This document shows, piece after piece, positions 1 through 4,448 of a stretch of DNA of 6,682 nucleotides (within the stretch, counting starts at the first letter, position 1; the number at the start of each line of letters is the position of its first letter). The stretch covers positions 1 through 6,682 of the forward strand of contig JAQIDD010000101.1 in assembly GCA_027858215.1 (NCBI GenBank), given 5' to 3'. Under the pieces are notes generated by a model. The model was not told where the DNA came from. It was given only the letters and a program-made list of their open reading frames with translations, and did no database searches. This DNA comes from Candidatus Delongbacteria bacterium (lineage in GTDB: Bacteria > Bacteroidota > Bacteroidia > Bacteroidales > ML635J-15). The translations under genes were made by a program, and so were the position numbers.

Positions 1-22
1 ATTACATGTATAATTAATAAAA

Positions 23-30
23 AAGGAGGT
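23..30 (+). promoter_or_regulatory. Strong Shine-Dalgarno site of the DUF5320-type gene
   Basis: AAGGAGGT lies four bases before the ATG at 35 and is a near-perfect anti-Shine-Dalgarno match. This is unusual here: the starts at 479, 893, 1226, 5841 and 6470 have no comparable purine box, as is typical of Bacteroidota. The site fixes the start codon and suggests a high translation rate. Confidence 0.8.
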
Positions 31-34
31 AATT

Positions 35-349
35 ATGCCATTAGGAGATAAATCAGGACCAAACGGGCAAGGTTCGTTGACAGGACGCAGACTTGGTTTC
101 TGCACAGGAAACAATCAACCCGGTTACGCATCTGACACTCCCGGCAGAGGCAAGGGACGTGGCGGGTTCAGGCGTGGTGCCGGAAATGGTATTGGCATGG
201 GCTACGGACGTGGTTATGCCTGGAATGCCGGATACCAAAATCAACCTGTAAATACCCAGGACGAAGCAGGTATGCTGAAAGCTGAAAGCCAACGCCTGGA
301 AAGCGAACTTAAGGCCATCAAAAAGCGCCTTGATGAACTTGACAAATAA
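35..349 (+). CDS. DUF5320-type glycine-rich protein with C-terminal coiled coil
   Basis: A 104-residue protein of unknown biochemical function. The N-terminus carries the signature I associate with DUF5320 proteins: GP at 8-9 and TGRRLGFCTG at 16-25, followed by PGYA. A Gly/Arg/Tyr-rich, low-complexity middle (about 36-66; GRGKGRGG, GMGYGRGY) follows. The C-terminal third (about 76-104) is charged and heptad-like (AESQRLESELKAIKKRLDEL), a probable short coiled coil for self-association. There is no signal peptide or membrane segment, so it should be cytoplasmic. The single cysteine is Cys23. From general knowledge, such proteins occur in anaerobes beside NifX/NifB-like, DUF134 and Mrp/NBP35-type genes, which suggests a role in metal-cluster handling; this is inference. 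The start is fixed by the strong ribosome binding site. A terminator follows, so the gene can be its own transcription unit. The family call is good, the function unknown. Confidence 0.85.
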   Translation: MPLGDKSGPNGQGSLTGRRLGFCTGNNQPGYASDTPGRGKGRGGFRRGAGNGIGMGYGRGYAWNAGYQNQPVNTQDEAGMLKAESQRLESELKAIKKRLDELDK

Positions 350-369
350 TTTCCTGTTTACCAAACTAC

Positions 370-387
370 ATCCTGAGCATTCAGGAT
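370..387 (+). repeat. Perfect small hairpin in the 3' region
   Basis: ATCCTGA and TCAGGAT (370-376 and 381-387) form a perfect 7-bp stem with a four-base loop (gcat). It sits between the DUF5320 stop codon and the main terminator. It has no T-run of its own, so it more likely stabilises the 3' end or assists termination than terminates alone. Confidence 0.6.
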
Positions 388-391
388 AATC

Positions 392-450
392 AGGCGGCAG
401 AAAGGAACACGATTTTCCATCCCTGATATTTCTTTCTGTCCGCCTTTTTT
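392..450 (+). terminator. Rho-independent terminator after the DUF5320-type gene
   Basis: AGGCGG-CAGAAAG (392-404) pairs with CTTTCTG-CCGCCT (432-445), a 13-bp stem with one bulged T at 439. It has a 27-base loop and ends in six Ts at 445-450. It separates the first gene from the DUF134 gene at 479, which then needs its own promoter. A possible one is CATATTTG at 453-460, one mismatch from the Bacteroidota -7 element TAnnTTTG, although I see no clear -33 element. Confidence 0.8.
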
Positions 451-478
451 CGCATATTTGTCATAAAATTACAAGCTT

Positions 479-883
479 ATGCCAAGACGTAAACGCATGC
501 GACGTGTTTCTCAACTCCCCGGTCACGAGGGGTTTCAAGCTGTCAGGTCACCAAATGCCGGTAGCAGAAACCTACCACTCGTGGTGTTGCATATTGAAGA
601 GTACGAAGCACTTAAGCTGATGGATTACGAGTTGATGAATCAGACAGATGCAGCCAAATATATGGATATATCCAGGCCTACCCTCACAAGAATATATGAC
701 TCGGCACGGCGGAAAATAGCACAGGCGCTTGTCGAAGGCAGAAGCTTGAATATCAGTGGCGGAAATTATAAAATGGACCAGGTATGGCACAAATGCATGG
801 ATTGCGGAGCCCAGTTTTCTGAAAGCAAAGACGTTGTTTGCCCTTTTTGTGGCAGCACACATACCGAAATAATAAACAAGTAA
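479..883 (+). CDS. DUF134 (UPF0251) DNA-binding protein with C-terminal zinc ribbon
   Basis: A 134-residue protein. Residues 1-95 match DUF134: a basic N-terminus (MPRRKRMRRV), then the conserved L-x-x-EEYEALKLMDY segment (37-50). A sigma-region-4-like helix-turn-helix follows (about 52-80; QTDAAKYMDISRPTLTRIYDSARRKIA). Residues 103-128 form a separate zinc-ribbon-like knuckle with CMDC (106-109) and CPFC (121-124), which could bind zinc or iron. The family is generally taken to be transcriptional regulators; the DNA target is unknown. It lies just downstream of a terminator and 9 bp before the NifX-like gene, so it likely leads a three-gene operon and may regulate it or the DUF5320 gene. There is no clear Shine-Dalgarno before the ATG, but the conserved MPRRKR start supports this position. 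Whether the ribbon senses metal, redox state or is only structural cannot be told. Confidence 0.9.
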   Translation: MPRRKRMRRVSQLPGHEGFQAVRSPNAGSRNLPLVVLHIEEYEALKLMDYELMNQTDAAKYMDISRPTLTRIYDSARRKIAQALVEGRSLNISGGNYKMDQVWHKCMDCGAQFSESKDVVCPFCGSTHTEIINK

Positions 884-892
884 AATCCAGAT

Positions 893-1213
893 ATGAAACG
901 AATTGCCATTGCTTCTGAAGCTAACAACATCAATGCTAACCTGGCTTATCAGGCAGGCAGGTGTCCATGGTTTTGCATTTTGCATCCCGATGGTAACATC
1001 AGCTTTGTTGAAAACCCGGGTTCTGCAGCGCCGGCAGCTTTCGGACTTCATGCGTTCAGGTTTCTTGAAAGCCAAAACACAAATGCCATTGTTGCCAGGT
1101 TTTTTGGCCCCAGGTTCCAGAAATTAAGCCGTGAAACAAGCATCAATCTTATTGTGCCACCACCACACATGCACAAAATTAAAGATATCATTGAATCATT
1201 TAACAATTCATAA
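893..1213 (+). CDS. NifX/NifB-type dinitrogenase iron-molybdenum cofactor domain protein (PF02579)
   Basis: A 106-residue stand-alone domain of the NifX / NifB C-terminal / NafY type, the fold also found in MTH1175 and the Mo-Cu orange protein. Visible family features are the first strand MKRIAIAS (1-8), GRCPWFCIL (22-30) where the family has G-R-x-P-x-F, ENPG (40-43) followed by the Ala/Gly-rich helix, and the GP turn (72-73) before a helix and the strand INLIVP (84-89). Members bind or carry iron-, molybdenum- or copper-containing clusters in the cytoplasm. Possible ligands are Cys24, Cys28, His31 and the PPHMH segment (90-94). No nif structural genes are in the window, so a nitrogenase role is not indicated. 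It starts 9 bp after the DUF134 gene and ends 12 bp before the basic DUF5320-like gene, consistent with an operon. The domain call is secure; the cofactor is unknown. Confidence 0.88.
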   Translation: MKRIAIASEANNINANLAYQAGRCPWFCILHPDGNISFVENPGSAAPAAFGLHAFRFLESQNTNAIVARFFGPRFQKLSRETSINLIVPPPHMHKIKDIIESFNNS

Positions 1214-1225
1214 AATTTAAACAAC

Positions 1226-1486
1226 ATGCCAAGCTATAATCGCAAAGGACCGGTAAACGAAGGTCCACGCACAGGCCGGAAATTGGGACGGAGCAATCCT
1301 GAAAACAAAGGCCTTATTGATGAAGAAATTGCACGTAAAAACGCTGAACAGCCCAAACAAAGGCAAGGCAGAGGCCGTAAAGACGGAAGCGGCAAAGAAC
1401 AAGGTGACAGAAGGAAATTCAATCAAGTAAGCCCAAAAAGAGGCAAACGCGGCCCGAACAGAAAACACAGCCCCAACGGTATTTAA
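1226..1486 (+). CDS. Small very basic protein with DUF5320-like N-terminal signature
   Basis: An 86-residue protein of unknown function. Its first 21 residues follow the pattern of the protein at 35-349: MP, then K-G-P (7-9), then G-P-R-T-G-R-K-L-G (13-21). It lacks the following cysteine, the aromatic/Gly-rich stretch and the coiled coil. The remainder is hydrophilic, rich in Lys, Arg, Gly, Gln and Asn (RQGRGRKDGSGKEQG at 46-60), and probably disordered. It has no hydrophobic core, signal peptide or membrane span. The strong positive charge would suit binding an anionic metal-sulfur cluster, nucleic acid or an acidic partner; this is inference. It starts 12 bp after the NifX-like gene and probably closes the operon. 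A short GRGQGKGRQHQ reading frame lies just downstream (1498-1533) in another frame and could be a detached tail. A chance open frame is unlikely given the shared signature and operon spacing. Confidence 0.7.
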   Translation: MPSYNRKGPVNEGPRTGRKLGRSNPENKGLIDEEIARKNAEQPKQRQGRGRKDGSGKEQGDRRKFNQVSPKRGKRGPNRKHSPNGI

Positions 1487-1752
1487 AATATACCTAAGGA
1501 CGTGGCCAGGGAAAAGGACGGCAGCACCAATAAACAAAAATCACCAAGCTTCTATGTCGATGATTTACCGATTGATAAGCCACGTTACTTAATGTAACAG
1601 TTCAATAAAAACACAGGCATAAATGTGGCATTTCTACAAAGCAATATTTCCACTTCTATTCCACATGTCAAGTCATTGAATAATACTCGATTATTCCAAT
1701 GCGTAAAGCATTGAAAACAAAACTTGATACAAATATCAAATATCGATTGGAA
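1487..1752. other. Convergent intergenic region
   Basis: A 266-base A+T-rich stretch between the plus-strand cofactor cluster and the minus-strand tonB gene, so transcription converges here. I see no convincing gene. It holds a short open stretch reading GRGQGKGRQHQ (1498-1533) and a set of inverted repeats at 1678-1753. I see no classical GC-rich terminator with a T-run on either strand. Confidence 0.6.
1678..1713. repeat. Two abutting perfect inverted repeats downstream of tonB
   Basis: GAATAAT/ATTATTC (1678-1684 and 1690-1696, loop actcg) is directly followed by CAATGC/GCATTG (1697-1702 and 1708-1713, loop gtaaa). In addition ATTCCAAT (1693-1700) is complementary to ATTGGAAT (1746-1753), which reaches the last base of the tonB stop codon, so alternative pairings exist. 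This may form the 3' end of the exbB-exbD-tonB transcript or a bidirectional stop. There is no clear T-run, so a terminator role is tentative. Confidence 0.5.
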
Positions 1753-2532
1753 TTATTCGGGTCTGAAATGAAACGTAATGGTACCACTTTGTCGTACTTT
1801 GGCACTATTATCAGAATTGAACTTTGATTTTTTTGCGGATTCCACAGCTTTGTTGATACAATGGCTTTCACATGCAGTGCAACCTCCTGGTTTCATGTGT
1901 GCATTTGTAACATTACCGGCTCTGTCCACTTCAATATTTACAATCACATTACCATCACAATTAGCAACGGATGGTTTGGGAATGCTTTCGGCTGCTCTTC
2001 CCTTTAATGCCCACCCATTGCCAGCCACATTTCCGGAACCGGGGCCCTCTCCGTCACCGTCTCCTCCATCACCACCATCACCTGAGCCGGGATTACCTGA
2101 ACCTTCACCATCAGCTTCGCTATCTGAAGTGTTGCCCCAGTTTGTGTTTAATATTTCCTGCACGTTGTCATTGACTTCCTCCTGCTGTTCCTCATTTTCT
2201 TCGGCATCCACATTGGTATTCTGTTCAGAGTCATCAGTGTTGTGATAATTTGGCAACTCAGGGGCCTCCTCAATGTCCTGTGTCATGTTTGATTCGGGAG
2301 TACTTTGAGATTCATTGGTGGAACTGGATTGTGTGGAAGATTGATTGCTGGCAACCGATGTACCCGGGTCGGGGCTGCCACTGCCGGAACCACCAAAATC
2401 AAGCACAATGCCTTCTTCAGGCGGTGGCGGATCTGGTTTGTACAAACCCAGAAACAGCAACAATACCGTTACTATGGCCAGATACACAACCACGCCAATG
2501 ATGGCTTCTTTATGTTTCTTTTCAAAAATCAT
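1753..2532 (-). CDS. tonB: Energy transducer TonB, Bacteroidota type
   Basis: A 259-residue inner-membrane-anchored periplasmic protein that passes proton-motive energy from ExbB/ExbD to outer-membrane receptors. A short cytoplasmic N-terminus (MIFEKKHKEA) precedes one membrane anchor (about 11-30), then KPDPPPPEEG (32-41) and the TQDIEEAPELP segment (84-94) familiar from Bacteroidales TonB proteins. The linker (about 45-172) is low complexity, rich in Ser, Asn, Glu, Asp and Gly, and strongly acidic, instead of the Pro-Lys linker of enterobacterial TonB. The C-terminal domain (about 173-259) has GRAAESIPKP (178-187), GNVIVNIEVDRAGNVT (194-209) and the final strand GTITFHF (250-256). A cysteine-rich loop, GCTACESHC (217-225), plus Cys192, is unusual. 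It starts 2 bp after exbD, so it is co-transcribed and probably translationally coupled. Its membrane partners are the two preceding genes; no receptor gene is nearby. Confidence 0.92.
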   Translation of the reverse strand: MIFEKKHKEAIIGVVVYLAIVTVLLLFLGLYKPDPPPPEEGIVLDFGGSGSGSPDPGTSVASNQSSTQSSSTNESQSTPESNMTQDIEEAPELPNYHNTDDSEQNTNVDAEENEEQQEEVNDNVQEILNTNWGNTSDSEADGEGSGNPGSGDGGDGGDGDGEGPGSGNVAGNGWALKGRAAESIPKPSVANCDGNVIVNIEVDRAGNVTNAHMKPGGCTACESHCINKAVESAKKSKFNSDNSAKVRQSGTITFHFRPE

Positions 2533-2534
2533 AT

Positions 2535-2951
2535 CTAATCCAGTGGTCTGGTTGCCAAAATGAGTTTATATTCATTGTTTTTGGCAATATTCATGATCTT
2601 TACAACTTCTTCGATGGGAACAGATTTATCAGCATGCAACGAAACCGTCGGTTCTTTTTCATCTGCCAGCATGGTACGCAATCTGCCCTCAATCTGTGAG
2701 AATGGCACATTGCTCCGGTTATCTGCAGTACCTACGTAATACAAATACTTCCCCCCGGTATCTTTAATGGAAACTGTAGTGATGGGTGTTGCTCTGGTCT
2801 GGTTGTTGCTTTGCGGCAACAACAATTTAATGGCATTGGGAGCCACCAGCGTACTGGTTACCATAAAAAATATCAACAGCAAAAAGACAATGTCCGTCAT
2901 GGATGACATGCTGAAACTTGAGTTTATTTTATTTCTCGAACGTAATGCCAT
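2535..2951 (-). CDS. exbD: Biopolymer transporter ExbD/TolR family protein
   Basis: A 138-residue inner-membrane subunit of the proton-driven ExbB-ExbD motor that powers TonB. A basic N-terminus (MALRSRNKINSSFSM) is followed by SSMTDIVFLLLIFFMVTSTL (16-35). This is the family's single membrane helix with the essential proton-carrying aspartate, here Asp20. The periplasmic part (about 40-138) shows the usual features: IKLLLPQ (41-47), VSLHADKSVPIEEVVKIM (103-120) and the end strand KLILATRPLD. The length is normal for the family. It lies 11 bp downstream of exbB and 2 bp upstream of tonB. Many Bacteroidota loci carry two exbD genes in tandem; this one has one. TolR is the main alternative, but the adjacent tonB and the absence of tolA/tolB/pal favour ExbD. 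Confidence 0.93.
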   Translation of the reverse strand: MALRSRNKINSSFSMSSMTDIVFLLLIFFMVTSTLVAPNAIKLLLPQSNNQTRATPITTVSIKDTGGKYLYYVGTADNRSNVPFSQIEGRLRTMLADEKEPTVSLHADKSVPIEEVVKIMNIAKNNEYKLILATRPLD

Positions 2952-2962
2952 AGAGATTTGCG

Positions 2963-3649
2963 TTATGCTGGTTCATTAAGGATGTCCATAAATTCTGTTG
3001 TCCTTGATTCCAATTGGCTGACAAGGTTATCAATCCGCGACACAATCAGATTGTATGCAAAATAGGCAATGATTCCCACAATCAGGCCACCAACAGTGGT
3101 TACCATGGCGGTATAAATCCCATTGGAAAGCAATTGGACATCAATGTTATTACCGGCATTGGCCATATCAAAAAAGGCCTGAATCATGCCCATAACCGTA
3201 CCCAGAAAACCAATCATGGGAGCTCCCCCGGCAATGGAAGCCAATACAGGCAAACCTCTTTCCAGTCTTGCAATTTCCTGTTTACCTACATTTTCCACCG
3301 CAGCGTTGATATCATTCAAGGGGCGGCCTATGCGTTTAATTCCCTTTGCCAGCATCCGTGCCAACGGACTGTTGGTTGTACTACATGTCGTCATTGCTGC
3401 ATCCACATTTCCTTTCTGGATGTTTTCCTTGATGTTGTTCATGAACTGCTGATCATCTTTAGACGACTTCTTTACAGCCATGAATTTATCAACAAAAATA
3501 TAGACAGCGATGATTGATAACACACCCAATATTATCATGATGATACCACCATGTTGGGCCATTTCCATATAGGAAATCTTTCCTGTTCCCTGGCTTGCTG
3601 CCTGGGCTGCAGTATCTGAAACTGCAGAAACATTTTGTAATAAAACCAT
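2963..3649 (-). CDS. exbB: ExbB / TolQ / MotA-type proton channel protein
   Basis: A 228-residue, three-helix inner-membrane protein that forms the proton-conducting stator with ExbD. Residues 1-33 are periplasmic-looking and not strongly hydrophobic. Helix 1 is about 34-54 (GGIIMIILGVLSIIAVYIFV). A cytoplasmic domain (about 58-132) includes the SPLARMLAKGI segment. Helix 2 spans about 134-159 with the conserved LASIAGGAPMIGFLGTVMGM motif, and helix 3 about 177-203 with IYTAMVTTVGGLIVGI, which carries the conserved polar threonines. The start is preceded by AGAAGG four bases away, a fair ribosome binding site. TAATTTCG on the minus strand (plus positions 3669-3676) is one mismatch from the Bacteroidota -7 consensus and may be the operon promoter, though I see no good -33 element. 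It is the first gene of exbB-exbD-tonB. Confidence 0.94.
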   Translation of the reverse strand: MVLLQNVSAVSDTAAQAASQGTGKISYMEMAQHGGIIMIILGVLSIIAVYIFVDKFMAVKKSSKDDQQFMNNIKENIQKGNVDAAMTTCSTTNSPLARMLAKGIKRIGRPLNDINAAVENVGKQEIARLERGLPVLASIAGGAPMIGFLGTVMGMIQAFFDMANAGNNIDVQLLSNGIYTAMVTTVGGLIVGIIAYFAYNLIVSRIDNLVSQLESRTTEFMDILNEPA

Positions 3650-3849
3650 AATCCTTCTATTTTTAGAACGAAATTACTATTATTTTAAGCCGTATCATCC
3701 ATCAGGCATCTTTTTTATTAACAATTCTATGTTAAGAATCCGCCATGTTATATTATACAACGTGTTATCAGAGTACATTCGTATCTGAAGTCAATTATTG
3801 CATGCAAAATAAATGCGTATTTGCCTTACAGCCAGGTAAAAAAATAAAT
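3650..3849. other. Intergenic region upstream of exbB
   Basis: A 200-base A+T-rich gap that holds the exbB leader and probable promoter, and the 3' flank of the minus-strand gene ending at 3850. It contains a 6-bp inverted repeat TTAACA/TGTTAA (3718-3723 and 3730-3735). On the minus strand this is followed by taataaaaaa rather than a T-run, so it is not a convincing terminator. I see no gene here. Confidence 0.5.
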
Positions 3850-4227
3850 TTACTTTTTCGGCTTTACCGTCAATGTTTTCTCTACAATGGGTTGCGGATT
3901 GGTTTGCTTGAAAAATCCATCAACATAAATGGTATAATCACCCGGCTTGAGTGGTACAAAACGAGCGTTCCTGTCTGAACTGTCAGTAACGCGATAGTCT
4001 CCGTCAATTTGCTTGTAGGCTGTATGACCTAAGTGTGTTGAATCCAGGATGATATATTCGGTCGGTTCAACATGCCACATCACACCATGTACATTCTGTA
4101 AAGCTTCAGGTAAGATAAGTTTCATATCAACCGTATCATCAACATACACAGGGGTTTTATTGAGCTCTAAAGTGCCTGATAACCTGGTGTGGTCGCAGGT
4201 GCCTGCAGAAAGTAAAATCACCACCAC
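3850..4227 (-). CDS. Unrecognised, probably exported beta-rich protein; 5' end uncertain
   Basis: A 125-residue frame from a GTG at 4227; I do not recognise a named family. Residues 1-10 are hydrophobic (VVILLSAGT), followed by Cys11, like the end of an export or lipoprotein signal, although Thr at -1 is not a standard lipobox. The rest (about 15-125) has alternating hydrophobic strands and turns suggesting an Ig-like or similar beta-sandwich: VYVDDTVDMKLILPE (27-41), GVMWHVEPTEYIILDS (48-63), LKPGDYTIYVDG (93-104) and a basic end VKPKK. The start is weak. There is no ATG in frame before the in-frame stop upstream, only adjacent GTG codons, and no ribosome binding site. Reading upstream in the frame entered through CCCGGG (4235-4240) would give MNIIKAVIPAVWPG from a TTG at 4276 and a much better signal peptide, so a one-base frameshift or a lost 5' end is possible. 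A surface or periplasmic role is inferred only from the signal-like end. Confidence 0.6.
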   Translation of the reverse strand: MVVILLSAGTCDHTRLSGTLELNKTPVYVDDTVDMKLILPEALQNVHGVMWHVEPTEYIILDSTHLGHTAYKQIDGDYRVTDSSDRNARFVPLKPGDYTIYVDGFFKQTNPQPIVEKTLTVKPKK

Positions 4228-4228
4228 T

Positions 4229-4402
4229 GATACACCCGGGCCAAACCGCTGGGATGACAGCTTTTATGATGTTCAATCCGGGAATGATGGTTTTGTGTTT
4301 TTGATTGAATTGATTTTGCTGGCAATCCTGGCCTTGATACCCGCTTTAATCAGCATATTCATCATTAAACGTTCACAACGGCGTAAAAAGAAAACAGGTT
4401 GA
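4229..4402 (+). other. Orphan reading frame resembling a membrane-protein C-terminus
   Basis: The open plus-strand frame here reads 57 residues: a polar stretch (DTPGPNRWDDSFYDVQSG), one strong hydrophobic helix (about 4292-4366; segment VFLIELILLAILALIPALIS), then a basic tail KRSQRRKKKTG and a TGA. This is the layout of a C-terminal or single membrane anchor with a cytoplasmic positive tail. There is no good start: the only in-frame ATG (4049) lies deep inside the antisense of the gene at 3850-4227, and that part reads like a shadow. It may be a fragment of a truncated gene, a small membrane protein using a GTG or TTG start, or chance. I do not recognise a family. Confidence 0.3.
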
Positions 4403-4420
4403 AAGGGGATATTACCTTAA

Positions 4421-4438
4421 TTCAACATTTGTGCTGAA
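4421..4438 (-). terminator. Possible weak terminator hairpin after the flavodiiron gene
   Basis: TTCAACA (4421-4427) and TGCTGAA (4432-4438) form a 7-bp stem with a four-base loop and one G-U pair. Further G-U pairs on the minus-strand RNA extend it to about 9 bp. It lies 10 bases downstream of the fprA stop codon in the minus-strand direction. The T-run is missing, so it could be only a 3'-end stabiliser. Confidence 0.35.
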
Positions 4439-4448
4439 CCAAAGCTCA

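Noticed and set aside
9..14. TATAAT resembling a sigma-70 -10 element
   Set aside because: It is A+T-rich sequence without a visible -35 (the window starts here), and transcription from it would begin at or just before the ribosome binding site. Bacteroidota also use a different consensus.
53..364. 103-residue minus-strand open frame
   Set aside because: It is the complement of the DUF5320-type gene, which has a strong ribosome binding site and family signature.
572..1075. 167-residue minus-strand open frame
   Set aside because: It overlaps the DUF134 and NifX-like genes antisense, both of which have recognisable family motifs; its own sequence is unremarkable.
893..1213. Evidence of a nitrogen fixation locus
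   Set aside because: Only a stand-alone PF02579 domain is present; no nifHDK, nifE/N or radical-SAM NifB is visible, and the family is widespread in non-fixing anaerobes.
1778..2245. 155-residue plus-strand Pro/Ser-rich open frame
   Set aside because: It is antisense to the tonB linker; its Pro/Ser repeats are the complement of the Gly/Asp/Ser codons, and the tonB frame has clear homology.
3014..3517. 167-residue plus-strand open frame rich in His, Asn and Gln
   Set aside because: It is antisense to exbB, whose conserved membrane motifs are unmistakable.
3745..3978. 77-residue plus-strand open frame
   Set aside because: Half of it is antisense to the gene at 3850-4227, and it has no domain-like pattern or ribosome binding site.
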